From contig NZ_CP094828.1 in the NCBI RefSeq assembly GCF_022865125.1, positions 3,217,219 through 3,281,218 on the forward strand: 64,000 nucleotides of DNA. The letters run 5' to 3'. Numbering within the stretch: the stretch's first letter is position 1; each line of letters opens with the position of its first letter. A program made the position numbers and the translations under genes. The notes below the pieces were generated by a model, which saw only the letters and a list, made by a program, of their open reading frames with translations, had not been told where the DNA came from and did no database searches. Positions 47,847-55,775 of this stretch are shown in pieces. Origin of the DNA: Acuticoccus sp. I52.16.1. Lineage in GTDB: Bacteria > Pseudomonadota > Alphaproteobacteria > Rhizobiales > Amorphaceae.

Positions 47847-48779
47847 ATGGCACGGCATCTGGAGACCTTCCGCCTGATCGAGGACGTCGCGCGGGCGGGC
47901 TCGATCCGTAAGGCGGCGGACGATCTCAACATCACATCGTCGGCGCTGAACCGCCGCATCCAGCGGTTCGAGGACGAGTTCGGCGCCCAGGTGTTCGAGC
48001 GGCTGCCGCGCGGTGTGCGGCTGAATGCGGCGGGCGAGCTCCTGGTGCAGCACTATCGGATGCAGCGATCCGACTTCGACCGTGTGCAGCGCCAGGTGTC
48101 GGATCTGTCGGGCGTGCGGCGGGGGCATGTGTCGATCGCGTGCAGCCAGGCGCTACAGCCCTACTTTCTACCGCGGCAGATCGCGCGCTACCGGGCGGAT
48201 CACCCCGGCGTGACCTTCTCGGTCTATGTGCGCGACCGGATGGCGGCGGAGCGCGAGCTGGTGACCTTCTCGAGCGATCTCGCCTTGGTGTTCGAGCCGC
48301 TTTATCTCGCCGATTTCGAGGTGCTGGCGAGTGTGCCGCAGCCGGTCTACGCGATGATGGCGAAGGACCACCCGCTCGCCGCCAAGCCGGTGGTGCGCCT
48401 GCGCGACTGTCTCGCCCACCCGCACGTGGTGCCGACGGCGCCGATCGGCGTGCGCCACTTGCTCGACCTCGCGACGCAGCGGATGTCCGAAGGGCTGAAG
48501 CCGGTGGTGGAGTGCGACAGCTTCGAGCTGGCGCGGCATTATGTGCTGGAGGAGGGAGCGATCGGGTTCCAGATCCCGATCGGCCTGAAGCCGGAGGACG
48601 CCGGGGACCTCGCCATGCGGCCGGTGAGCGAGCGGGACGTCGCGGCCGGCCACCTGCTGCTGGGCCAGATGCGCCGCCGCGTCCTTCCGGTCGCCTCGGC
48701 CCGCTTCGCGGTGCAGCTGACGACCGCCCTCGCCGAGATGGAGACGATGCTCCTCACGCAAGGAACACCCGCGAGCTGA
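47847..48779 (+). CDS. LysR family regulator 1 of the biuret cluster
   Basis: A 310-residue LysR protein. The HTH spans about 1-62 (VARAGSIRKAADDLNITSSALNRRIQRFE) and an effector domain follows from about 92 (GVRRGHVSIACSQALQPYF). The ATG at 47847 has GGAGAGGCTCG upstream; a TTG 19 codons earlier is in frame but lacks support. It is divergent from the ABC/atzF operon, which it probably controls. It is clearly a paralogue of the LysR protein at 52938-53840, sharing runs such as AGSIRKAA, TSSALNRR, VRRGHV and IACSQAL. Confidence 0.88.
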   Translation: MARHLETFRLIEDVARAGSIRKAADDLNITSSALNRRIQRFEDEFGAQVFERLPRGVRLNAAGELLVQHYRMQRSDFDRVQRQVSDLSGVRRGHVSIACSQALQPYFLPRQIARYRADHPGVTFSVYVRDRMAAERELVTFSSDLALVFEPLYLADFEVLASVPQPVYAMMAKDHPLAAKPVVRLRDCLAHPHVVPTAPIGVRHLLDLATQRMSEGLKPVVECDSFELARHYVLEEGAIGFQIPIGLKPEDAGDLAMRPVSERDVAAGHLLLGQMRRRVLPVASARFAVQLTTALAEMETMLLTQGTPAS

Positions 48780-48797
48780 CGTGCGTCACCGCACGGA

Positions 48798-48823
48798 GGC
48801 GGCGGCGGGGGCAAGCCGCCGCC
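48798..48823. terminator. GC hairpin between convergent LysR and atzE genes
   Basis: GGCGGCGGC (48798-48806) and GCCGCCGCC (48815-48823) form a perfect 9-bp stem with an 8-base loop in the 68-base gap between two converging stop codons. No T-run follows, so it is a candidate bidirectional terminator only. Confidence 0.4.
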
Positions 48824-48847
48824 CGGTCCGGCGCTGCGGCGCAGGCG

Positions 48848-50251
48848 TCAGGCGACCGAACTCAGCCGCGGCGCGGCGATCCGGGGCGGGTGGGCCGTGA
48901 AGCCCGCCGCTTCCAGCCGGGCCGCTGCGCTAAGGACGGCGCCTTCGTCCCAGGGCCGTGCGATCAGCTGCATGCCGAGCGGTAGCTCGCCGGCGCCGAA
49001 GACGGGGACCGTCGCGACCGGCAGGCCGATGCACGAGAACGGCTGGGCGAGGAGGCCGAGGTTGGGCCGCAGCGGCACCTCCCGCCCGGCGAGCGTCAAC
49101 GTCTTCTGGCCGATGGCCGGGGCTGTGAAGGGGGTCGCCGGGGCGAGCATCACGTCGACGTCGCTGGCGGCGAAGGCTCGCAGCACAGCCTCCAGCCACC
49201 AGCGGCGCACGCGCTGGGCCCGGTCGATCCAGGCGGCGGGCAGGAGCGCGCCGGCGAGGAAACGGTCGCGCGTGTCGGGGTCGAAGGCGTCCGGTGCGGC
49301 GCGCAGGCGCGGCAGGTGGAAGGCCGCGCTCTCCGCATTGGTGACGAGATAGGCGGCGGCGCGGCCCGCCTCCGCGCCGTCCAATGCCACGTCGACGTGA
49401 TCGGGGAAGGCGGTGAGCGCACGGTCGCGCCGCTCGTTCGCCTCGGCGGCGGCATTGTCCTCGAACCATCCCCGCATGATGCCGATCCGCTCGGTCCGCC
49501 GCTCCGCCGCCGGCGCCGCGGCCGGTCGGCGAACGAATGCGTGATCGCGGGCGCCGCTCGCGGCGGCGAGGGCGTCGTAGGCGAGGGCGAGATCCTCGGC
49601 GGTGCGGGCGAGGGGGCCGAGGTGATCCAGGCTGTCGACGAAGGGGTAGGTGCCGCCGCGCGGCAGGCGCCCGTAGGTCGGCTTGAGGCTGAAGACGCCG
49701 CACAGCGAGGCGGGGACGCGCAAGGAGCCGTTGGTGTCCGACCCCAGCGAGACGGGGGCGATGCCCGCCGCCGTCGCCGCACCGGATCCGGAGGACGACC
49801 CACCCGACATGCGCGCCGGGTCGTGCGGGTTGCGGCAGGGGCCGTAGTGGGCGTTCTCGCCGGTGAAGTCGTAGGCGAACTCGCCCATGTGCAGCGCGCC
49901 GACGCAGATCGCGCCGGCCGCCTCCAGCGCTTCGACGAGGTCGGCGTCGCGGGTGGCGGGTGGGTCGCTTCGCGTGACGGCGGCGCCGGCGAGGGTGGTG
50001 TGGCCGGCGAGGTCGAAGAGGTTCTTCACCGCGAAGGGAACGCCGGCGAGAGGGCCGTCGCGCGGCCCCGCGTCCACCGCGTCGGCGCGGGCGAGGGCGC
50101 GCTCGGCGGTCACGACGGAGTAGGCGTTCACCACCGGGTCCACCGCCGCGATCCGCGCCAGCATCGCCTCGACGACGGCGCGGGCGGTCGTCTCGCCGCT
50201 GCGCACCGCGCGGGCGATGGCGGCGGCGGAGGTGAATGGGGCGAGGTTCAT
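48848..50251 (-). CDS. atzE: 1-carboxybiuret hydrolase catalytic subunit AtzE-like amidase
   Basis: A 467-residue amidase-signature enzyme. The triad Lys is K76 in FAVKNLFD, the Ser-rich strand GGSSSGSG is at 150-157, and the acyl-accepting Ser is S176 in TNGSLRVP. General amidase sequence alone would not give the substrate. The assignment rests on its 4-base overlap with a tiny upstream gene matching AtzG and on atzF and biuH in the same cluster. AtzE removes ammonia from 1-carboxybiuret to give dicarboxyurea, which AtzF finishes. Last gene of the leftward biuH-permease-atzG-atzE operon. Confidence 0.85.
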   Translation of the reverse strand: MNLAPFTSAAAIARAVRSGETTARAVVEAMLARIAAVDPVVNAYSVVTAERALARADAVDAGPRDGPLAGVPFAVKNLFDLAGHTTLAGAAVTRSDPPATRDADLVEALEAAGAICVGALHMGEFAYDFTGENAHYGPCRNPHDPARMSGGSSSGSGAATAAGIAPVSLGSDTNGSLRVPASLCGVFSLKPTYGRLPRGGTYPFVDSLDHLGPLARTAEDLALAYDALAAASGARDHAFVRRPAAAPAAERRTERIGIMRGWFEDNAAAEANERRDRALTAFPDHVDVALDGAEAGRAAAYLVTNAESAAFHLPRLRAAPDAFDPDTRDRFLAGALLPAAWIDRAQRVRRWWLEAVLRAFAASDVDVMLAPATPFTAPAIGQKTLTLAGREVPLRPNLGLLAQPFSCIGLPVATVPVFGAGELPLGMQLIARPWDEGAVLSAAARLEAAGFTAHPPRIAAPRLSSVA

Positions 50252-50487
50252 GGCCGGGCGCTCCGGCGCGGCGCGGCGCCGGAGGGGCGGTCCGGCATGC
50301 GCGGCGGCGTGTAGACTGGGGCGTGCGCCTGCTCGCGCGGATCGAGCGGCGCGGTCTCGAGCGCGGCGGCCATCTGCGCCGCGAGCGCCAGGAAGCGCAC
50401 GACCCCTGGCCGGTGCGCGTCGGCGATGGTGAGGCCCACCGCGGCGCCGGCGGCGTCGAGATAGGCCTCGGGGTCGAACGCCGTCAT
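50248..50487 (-). CDS. atzG: AtzG-like small subunit of 1-carboxybiuret hydrolase (DUF4089)
   Basis: A 79-residue protein starting MTAFDPEAYLDAAGAAVGL, with IADAHRPGVVRFLALAAQMA, the short helical pattern of DUF4089 proteins that bind amidases of the AtzE type. In the known AtzE-AtzG complex the small subunit is needed for stable, active AtzE. Its ATG overlaps the permease stop by four bases and its own stop overlaps the atzE start by four bases (ATGA both times), giving tight coupling and a likely fixed subunit ratio. The C-terminal 20 residues are Pro/Arg-rich. It sits in a frame that also forms a long shadow of the permease gene and would be easy to miss. Confidence 0.82.
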   Translation of the reverse strand: MTAFDPEAYLDAAGAAVGLTIADAHRPGVVRFLALAAQMAAALETAPLDPREQAHAPVYTPPRMPDRPSGAAPRRSARP

Positions 50488-52064
50488 TCGGCGGCCACCG
50501 GCGCCGTGATGCCGAGCGACTCGCGCCCCGCCTCCAGCCGTGCCACCGCCACGAGGAAGCCGGCGAGCATCGCGTAGGCGAGCGCGATCATCGGCGAGAC
50601 GGCGATCCCGACCGATGCGCCGTGCATGAAGCCGAAGAAGGTCAGCACGGCGCCCGCCCCGGCGAACGCCGCCGCGATGTCGAGCTTCTTCTCGATGATG
50701 AAGACGCCGACGGCGGCCAGCACCAGCCCGGTGAGGATGGCACCGTTGCCCAGCACGCCGAGCCCCTCGTAGAGGACGCCGCCCTGGGCCATGCCGGCGA
50801 TCAGCTCGGGCGTCACCTCGGCCCCGGCCGCGCCCAGCGCACCGTCGATCAGCGTCTTCGCCCAGGCGGCGAGGTGCGGCACGAGGCCCAGGACGATGGC
50901 CGGGGCGTGGGCCATCGGAGTGGTCTGGAACGCCTGCGCGCCGATCAGCATGCCGATGTAGAGGAGGATCGGCGCGATCGCGACCACCGGCACCAGGTTG
51001 AGGAACACCGCCAGGATGCCGAACCAGGTGATCCCCAGCACGAAGAGCCCGGTCGCGGCCGAATAACCGATCCGCCCGCCCATCGACTTCCACCCCGGAT
51101 GGCCGATGTAGACCGCGTTGGCGAACGGCGAGCCGAACAGCGTGCCGACGAGCGAGATGGTGCCCTCCGCGGCGAGTGCCTCGGTGGTGGAGTACTCGTC
51201 GCCCGCCGCCTCCGCACTCTCCACGTTGTCCATCGCCTCGACGAGGTCGTAGACGCCGAACGGGATCGCGGTGACGAGGATGAAGCCAAGGAACTCGAAC
51301 CCGGAGAACACATGGCCGACCGCCGGCAGCGGGATCGAGACGCCGAAGTTCGTGAAGGCGTCGCCCAGCGCCGCCGCGCTCATGCCGCCGATCTCGGGGA
51401 AGCCGAGCGCCGTCGCGCCCCAGGCGATCACCATGCCCACCACGATGGCGACGAGACCCGCCGGCAGCCCCTTGGGGTAGCGCACGCCCCCGAACCACGA
51501 GACGAGGATGATGCCGAGGCAGGTGAGGCCGATGATCGAGGTCATGAAGATCTCGGTCGCCGGCTTCATCGAGATGAATGCGATGGAGACGCCGGCCAGC
51601 GTCCCGAGCAGCGCCGCGCGCGGCGTGATGCGCCGGATCAGCGGGGCGACGAAGCCGCCGCCGATGAGGATGAACCCCTGGATGAACACCCAGGCGAGCC
51701 CCGCCTCCCACGCCTTCACCGGATCCCCGGTCTGCCCCAGGATCGGCATCATGATGACGAACACCACGATGAACATGTGCGGCACCGACGGCCCGGAGGG
51801 CAGCGCACAGACCGTGTCCCGCCCCTCCTTGCGGGCGAGCTTGTAGGCCATCCACGCGTAATAGATGTTGCCGGCGAAGAGCATCAGCCCCACGGCAGGC
51901 AGGATGCGGCCGAAGGTCAGCGCGTCGGGCAGGCCGACGACGAACTTCAAGAGCCCCGTCATGACGAGGAGGTTGACGAGGACGTTGGTGCCGAGGCCGA
52001 AGAGGGCGTTCCAGTCGTCGGGCGTCCACAGACGCGGCGCGGCGGGCGAGGTCGATGAGGCCAT
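50484..52064 (-). CDS. NCS2-family xanthine/uracil-type permease
   Basis: A 526-residue membrane protein of about 12-14 helices of the nucleobase/NCS2 superfamily, in the branch with LFAGNIYYAWMAYKLARKEGR and ALPSGPSVPHMF near the first helices and FGVYDLVEAMDNVESAEAAGDEYSTTEAL in the middle. Family members import purines, pyrimidines, urate or related ring ureides. AGGAGATACGGTC precedes the ATG at 52062-52064. Its place between biuH and atzG suggests import of biuret, cyanurate or a similar compound; this is inferred from context. Confidence 0.82.
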   Translation of the reverse strand: MASSTSPAAPRLWTPDDWNALFGLGTNVLVNLLVMTGLLKFVVGLPDALTFGRILPAVGLMLFAGNIYYAWMAYKLARKEGRDTVCALPSGPSVPHMFIVVFVIMMPILGQTGDPVKAWEAGLAWVFIQGFILIGGGFVAPLIRRITPRAALLGTLAGVSIAFISMKPATEIFMTSIIGLTCLGIILVSWFGGVRYPKGLPAGLVAIVVGMVIAWGATALGFPEIGGMSAAALGDAFTNFGVSIPLPAVGHVFSGFEFLGFILVTAIPFGVYDLVEAMDNVESAEAAGDEYSTTEALAAEGTISLVGTLFGSPFANAVYIGHPGWKSMGGRIGYSAATGLFVLGITWFGILAVFLNLVPVVAIAPILLYIGMLIGAQAFQTTPMAHAPAIVLGLVPHLAAWAKTLIDGALGAAGAEVTPELIAGMAQGGVLYEGLGVLGNGAILTGLVLAAVGVFIIEKKLDIAAAFAGAGAVLTFFGFMHGASVGIAVSPMIALAYAMLAGFLVAVARLEAGRESLGITAPVAAE

Positions 52065-52078
52065 GACCGTATCTCCTG

Positions 52079-52765
52079 TCAGGCGGCGTTGGATCGGGCG
52101 GAGGGGGAGAGCGCGGCGGCGAAGGCGGCCGAGTCGGAGACCCAGCCGAAGATGCCGCCCTGGGCCTTGATCATCTCGAGGCCGACACGGTGGAACTCGG
52201 GAAAGTAGGACGCGCAGGCGTCGCCCAGCGCGACGCAGCGGTAGCCGCGGTCGTTGCCCTCGCGGATGGTGGTGTGGACGCAGACCTCGGTGGTCACGCC
52301 GGCGACGAACAGCGTGTCGATCCCGCGATTGACGAGGATCTGCGCGAGGTCGGTCTGGTGGAAGGCGCCCTTGCCGGGCTTGTCGAGCACGACCTCGCCG
52401 GGCGCCGGCGCCAGCGCGTCGACGATGTCGTGCCCCGGTTCGCCGCGGATGAGGATGCGCCCCATCGGCCCCGAATCGCCGATCCGCTTGGACGGTGCGC
52501 CGCGCTCCACCTTGGCCGGCGGCGCGTCGGAAAGGTCCGGCCGGTGGCCTTCGCGGGTGTGGATCACCAGCATTCCCGCCGCGCGGGCGGCCGTCAGCGC
52601 CGTCCGGCAGGGACCGACGGCGGCGGCGAGCAGCGAGACGTCGTTGCCGAGCGTCTCGCCGAAGCCGCCGGGCTCCAGGAAGTCGCGCTGCATGTCGATG
52701 ACGACGAGGGCGGACCGGGGGGTGTCGAAAGCGAGAGGGGAGGGTTCGGCGACGATGCGGGCCAT
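52079..52765 (-). CDS. biuH: Biuret amidohydrolase BiuH-like (isochorismatase/cysteine hydrolase family)
   Basis: A 228-residue cysteine hydrolase. The catalytic Asp is D24 in [16 protein letters not shown], the Lys is K129 in [10 protein letters not shown], and the nucleophile Cys is C162 in [11 protein letters not shown] preceded by the cis-peptide VTT. Family members include biuret hydrolase, N-carbamoylsarcosine amidase and ureidoacrylate hydrolase. The biuret call rests on atzG, atzE and atzF in the same cluster and on the [14 protein letters not shown] loop. BiuH converts biuret to allophanate plus ammonia. First gene of the leftward operon; GAGGAGATCGACC precedes its ATG. Confidence 0.8.
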   Translation of the reverse strand: MARIVAEPSPLAFDTPRSALVVIDMQRDFLEPGGFGETLGNDVSLLAAAVGPCRTALTAARAAGMLVIHTREGHRPDLSDAPPAKVERGAPSKRIGDSGPMGRILIRGEPGHDIVDALAPAPGEVVLDKPGKGAFHQTDLAQILVNRGIDTLFVAGVTTEVCVHTTIREGNDRGYRCVALGDACASYFPEFHRVGLEMIKAQGGIFGWVSDSAAFAAALSPSARSNAA

Positions 52766-52855
52766 GGTCGATCTCCTCGGGCGCGGTGCGGGTCGGGCAA
52801 GCGGGAGGCATGCAAGCCTCGTGACGAGGATGCCGCGGGCCGGCGTTTCAGGCTG

Positions 52856-52870
52856 TTGCTATGTTTCGTG
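52856..52870. promoter_or_regulatory. Candidate LysR binding element 2
   Basis: TTGCTATGTTTCGTG lies in the 172-base divergent region between biuH and the second LysR gene, 68-82 bases upstream of the LysR ATG. It shares TTGCTA plus a nearby TTT with the element at 47790, as expected if the two paralogous regulators see related operators. Confidence 0.3.
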
Positions 52871-52937
52871 CGGGGTGATGCCGAGGCGGCAGCAGGTTTG
52901 CTTCCCGTGCTGCATGACGCGCACAGGGAGCCCGGCC

Positions 52938-53840
52938 ATGCGCCACATGCTGACGCTGGATCTGATCGAGGCCGTCGCCAAGGCGGGGTCGATCCGCAAG
53001 GCGGCCGAGGTGATGAACCTCACCTCCTCCGCGCTCAACCGCCGCCTCCAGGCCTTCGAGGAGGAGTTCGGCACACCGATCTTCGAACGGCTGCCCCAGG
53101 GGGTGCGCCCCAACGCGGCGGGCGAATTGATCCTCAAACACATCCGCGCGCAGCGGGCGGACCTCCACATGGTCAGGACGCAGGTGGACGACCTCGTCGG
53201 CGTGCGGCGCGGCCATGTGGCGATCGCGTGCAGCCAGGCGCTGACGCCGTTTTATCTGCCGGACCGCATCGCCGCCTACCGCACGCGCCACCCGGGCGTG
53301 ACCTTCTCGGTCAGCGTGCGCGACCGGGCGGCGGCGGAGGCGGAATTGTCGAACTACACCGCGGACCTGGCGCTGGTGTTCGAGCCGGTGAACATGGCCG
53401 ACTTCGAGATCCTGAGCGCGATCCCGCAGCCGGTCTGCGCGGTGATGGCGCAGGACCATCCGTTGGCGAGCGCGCCCCGGCTGCGCCTGCGCGACTGTCT
53501 CGACGTGCCGCACGTCGTCCCATCGCCGCGGTTCGGCGTGCGCCATCTGCTGGACGTCGCGCTGCGCCGCACGTCGCGCCGGCTGCGGCCGGTGGTGGAG
53601 GCGGACAGCTTCGAGTTCATGCGTCGGTACGTCACCCACGAGCGGGCGGTCGGCTTCGAGATCCCCATCGGCCTCACCGGAGCCGTGGCGCAGGGGCTGG
53701 CGGTGCGCCCGCTCGACCCGGCCGACGTCGCGCCGGGGCATCTGCTGCTGGGCCAGCTTCTCGGGCGCACCCTCCCGGTGGCCGCATCCCGTTTCGCCGA
53801 GGAGCTGACCCAGGCGCTGCGGGCGATGGCGCCGTCCTGA
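52938..53840 (+). CDS. LysR family regulator 2 of the biuret cluster
   Basis: A 300-residue LysR protein with HTH at about 1-60 (AKAGSIRKAAEVMNLTSSALNRRLQAFE) and an effector domain from about 90 (GVRRGHVAIACSQALTPFY). GGGAG seven bases before the ATG at 52938 supports this start. It is divergent from biuH and probably activates that operon. It is paralogous to LysR 1 at 47847, and the two look like products of a local duplication. Confidence 0.88.
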   Translation: MRHMLTLDLIEAVAKAGSIRKAAEVMNLTSSALNRRLQAFEEEFGTPIFERLPQGVRPNAAGELILKHIRAQRADLHMVRTQVDDLVGVRRGHVAIACSQALTPFYLPDRIAAYRTRHPGVTFSVSVRDRAAAEAELSNYTADLALVFEPVNMADFEILSAIPQPVCAVMAQDHPLASAPRLRLRDCLDVPHVVPSPRFGVRHLLDVALRRTSRRLRPVVEADSFEFMRRYVTHERAVGFEIPIGLTGAVAQGLAVRPLDPADVAPGHLLLGQLLGRTLPVAASRFAEELTQALRAMAPS

Positions 53841-53900
53841 ACGCGGGGGCGTGACAGGCGCGGCCCCTTACGCAACAACCGGATGGCGCCGCGTGGCGCG

Positions 53901-53930
53901 ACGAGACGAGTCGAGACGAGACGAGACGAG
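53901..53930. repeat. Pentanucleotide tandem repeat in the leader of an acyl-CoA dehydrogenase gene
   Basis: Six consecutive 5-base units occupy 53901-53930: five ACGAG and one variant TCGAG in third place. The array ends right at the GGAGGG ribosome site of the gene starting at 53946. Unit-number change by strand slippage would alter leader length, not the reading frame. Confidence 0.75.
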
Positions 53931-53945
53931 GGAGGGTGGGGCCCG

Positions 53946-55766
53946 ATGGAGATGATCGCGCGCCGGGAGATCGAGTTCTGGCTCTACGACTGGCTGCAGG
54001 TCGACCGTCTCGCCACGCTGCCCCGGTTCGAGGGCCAGACGCGCGAAGACTGGGACGCCGTGCTCGACCTCGCCGAGCGGATGGCCGCGAGCGATTTCCT
54101 CCCCTGCAACAAGATCGCCGACCGCGAGGAGCCGAGCCTCGACCAGGACGGCGAAGTGCGGGTGCAGCCGGATCTGCGGGACGCGATGCGCACCTGGCTG
54201 GCGTCCGGCCTGCAACTCGCCACGGTCGACGCGGAACGGGGCGGAATGCAACTGCCGGTGGCGGTCGCGAGCGTGGCGCTGGCGAAGATGATGGCGGCCA
54301 ACGTCTCCGCCTCGGCGTTCATGATGCTGACGATCGCCAACGCCCGCGTGATCTCGGACTCCGGCACCCCGGCGCAGGTGGACCACTTCGCCGCCCCGCA
54401 GCATGAGGGCACCTCGCTCGGCACCATGTGCCTGTCCGAGCCCGACGTCGGATCCTCGCTGGGCGACATCACCACCCGGGCCACGTTCGAGACCGACGAC
54501 GCGATCGGCGCGCGCTACCGGTTGGCGGGGCGCAAGATGTGGATCTCCGGCGGCGGGCAGGACGTCACCGCGCAGAACGTCCACCTCGTGCTGGCCAAGA
54601 TCGCCGATCCGGACGGGAGCTTGCCGACCGGCACCAAGGGCATCTCCCTCTTCATTGTCCCGCGGGTGCTGCCGGCGGCGCTCGACGGCGCGCGCAACGA
54701 CGTCGTCGTCGCCGGGCTGAACCACAAGATGGGCTACCGGGGGATTCCCAACTGCCTCATCAACTTCGGCGAGGGGACACACCATCGGCCGCTGGGCACG
54801 GCGGGAGCGGTGGGCTGGCTCCTGGGCGAGCCGGGGCAGGGCCTGGCGATCATGTTCCAGATGATGAACGAGGCGCGGATCAACGTCGGCCTCGGAGCGG
54901 CGTCGCTGGCGTGGCGGGGTTATGTGCTGTCCTGCGAGTATGCGGCCGAGCGCGTCCAGGGCCGGCCGCTGGAGGACCGCAAGGCGCCGCGCCCGGTGCC
55001 GCTGCTGCGCCACCCGGACGTGCGGCGCATGCTGTTGGCGCAGCGGGCGATCGGCGCCGGTTCGCTGGCGCTCTGCCTCTATGCGGCCCGGCTCGCGGAC
55101 GTCGCGCGGGGGGCGACGGACGCGGCCGAGCGGTCTCGCGCCCACGCGCTCCTCGATCTGCTGACGCCGATCGTCAAGTCGTGGCCGTCCGAGCAGGGGC
55201 TCCTCGCCAACCATCACGCGATCCAGGTCCACGGCGGCTACGGCTACACCCGCGACTTCGACGTCGAGCAGCTCTACCGCGACAACCGCCTCAACCCGAT
55301 CCACGAGGGCACCACCGGCATCCAGGGCATCGACCTCCTGGGCCGCAAGGTGCTGGGCGACGGCGGCGCCGGTTTCGCCGGGCTCCGCGCCGAGATCGAG
55401 GCGACGGCCGCGCGCGCGGCCGCCGCCCCCGCGCTGGGCGCGATGGCGGCGGCGCTGCGCGACGCGGCCGGCGAAGTGGCGGGGGTGGTCGATGCGGCGA
55501 TCGCGCGGGACGACCGGGCGGTCGTGCTGGCGGACGCGACGGCCTTCCTGGAGGCGATGGGCCACCTCGTCGTCGGCTGGCTGTGGCTCGACATGACGCT
55601 CGCGGCCGGCGGCCAGGACGTGGACCCGGCGCAGGCCGAGGCGACGACCTGGACCTGCCGCCACTACTACGCCGCCGAGATGCCGCGGATCGCCGGTATG
55701 CTCGCCCCGCTGAAGGCCGGCGGCCTGACGCGTGAGGTGCCGGAGGCGATGTTCCAGCCGGCGTGA
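53946..55766 (+). CDS. Acyl-CoA dehydrogenase, long form with extra C-terminal domain
   Basis: A 606-residue acyl-CoA dehydrogenase with the extended C-terminus seen in the DmdC-like branch. FAD-contact segments are CLSEPDVGSSLGDI (about 160-172) and KMWISGGGQDVT. The catalytic base is E454 in NPIHEGTTGIQG, preceded by HHAIQVHGGYGYTRDFDVEQLYRD. The last 100 residues match the additional C-terminal domain of this group. GGGAGGG precedes the ATG at 53946 by about 10 bases, directly after a tandem repeat. DmdC acts on methylmercaptopropionyl-CoA, but other family members oxidise ordinary acyl-CoAs, so the substrate is open. Confidence 0.86.
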   Translation: MEMIARREIEFWLYDWLQVDRLATLPRFEGQTREDWDAVLDLAERMAASDFLPCNKIADREEPSLDQDGEVRVQPDLRDAMRTWLASGLQLATVDAERGGMQLPVAVASVALAKMMAANVSASAFMMLTIANARVISDSGTPAQVDHFAAPQHEGTSLGTMCLSEPDVGSSLGDITTRATFETDDAIGARYRLAGRKMWISGGGQDVTAQNVHLVLAKIADPDGSLPTGTKGISLFIVPRVLPAALDGARNDVVVAGLNHKMGYRGIPNCLINFGEGTHHRPLGTAGAVGWLLGEPGQGLAIMFQMMNEARINVGLGAASLAWRGYVLSCEYAAERVQGRPLEDRKAPRPVPLLRHPDVRRMLLAQRAIGAGSLALCLYAARLADVARGATDAAERSRAHALLDLLTPIVKSWPSEQGLLANHHAIQVHGGYGYTRDFDVEQLYRDNRLNPIHEGTTGIQGIDLLGRKVLGDGGAGFAGLRAEIEATAARAAAAPALGAMAAALRDAAGEVAGVVDAAIARDDRAVVLADATAFLEAMGHLVVGWLWLDMTLAAGGQDVDPAQAEATTWTCRHYYAAEMPRIAGMLAPLKAGGLTREVPEAMFQPA

Positions 55767-55775
55767 GCGGGCGCC

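Noticed and set aside
53901-53930. CRISPR-like array
   Set aside because: The repeats are 5 bases long with no spacers, and no cas genes are in the window.
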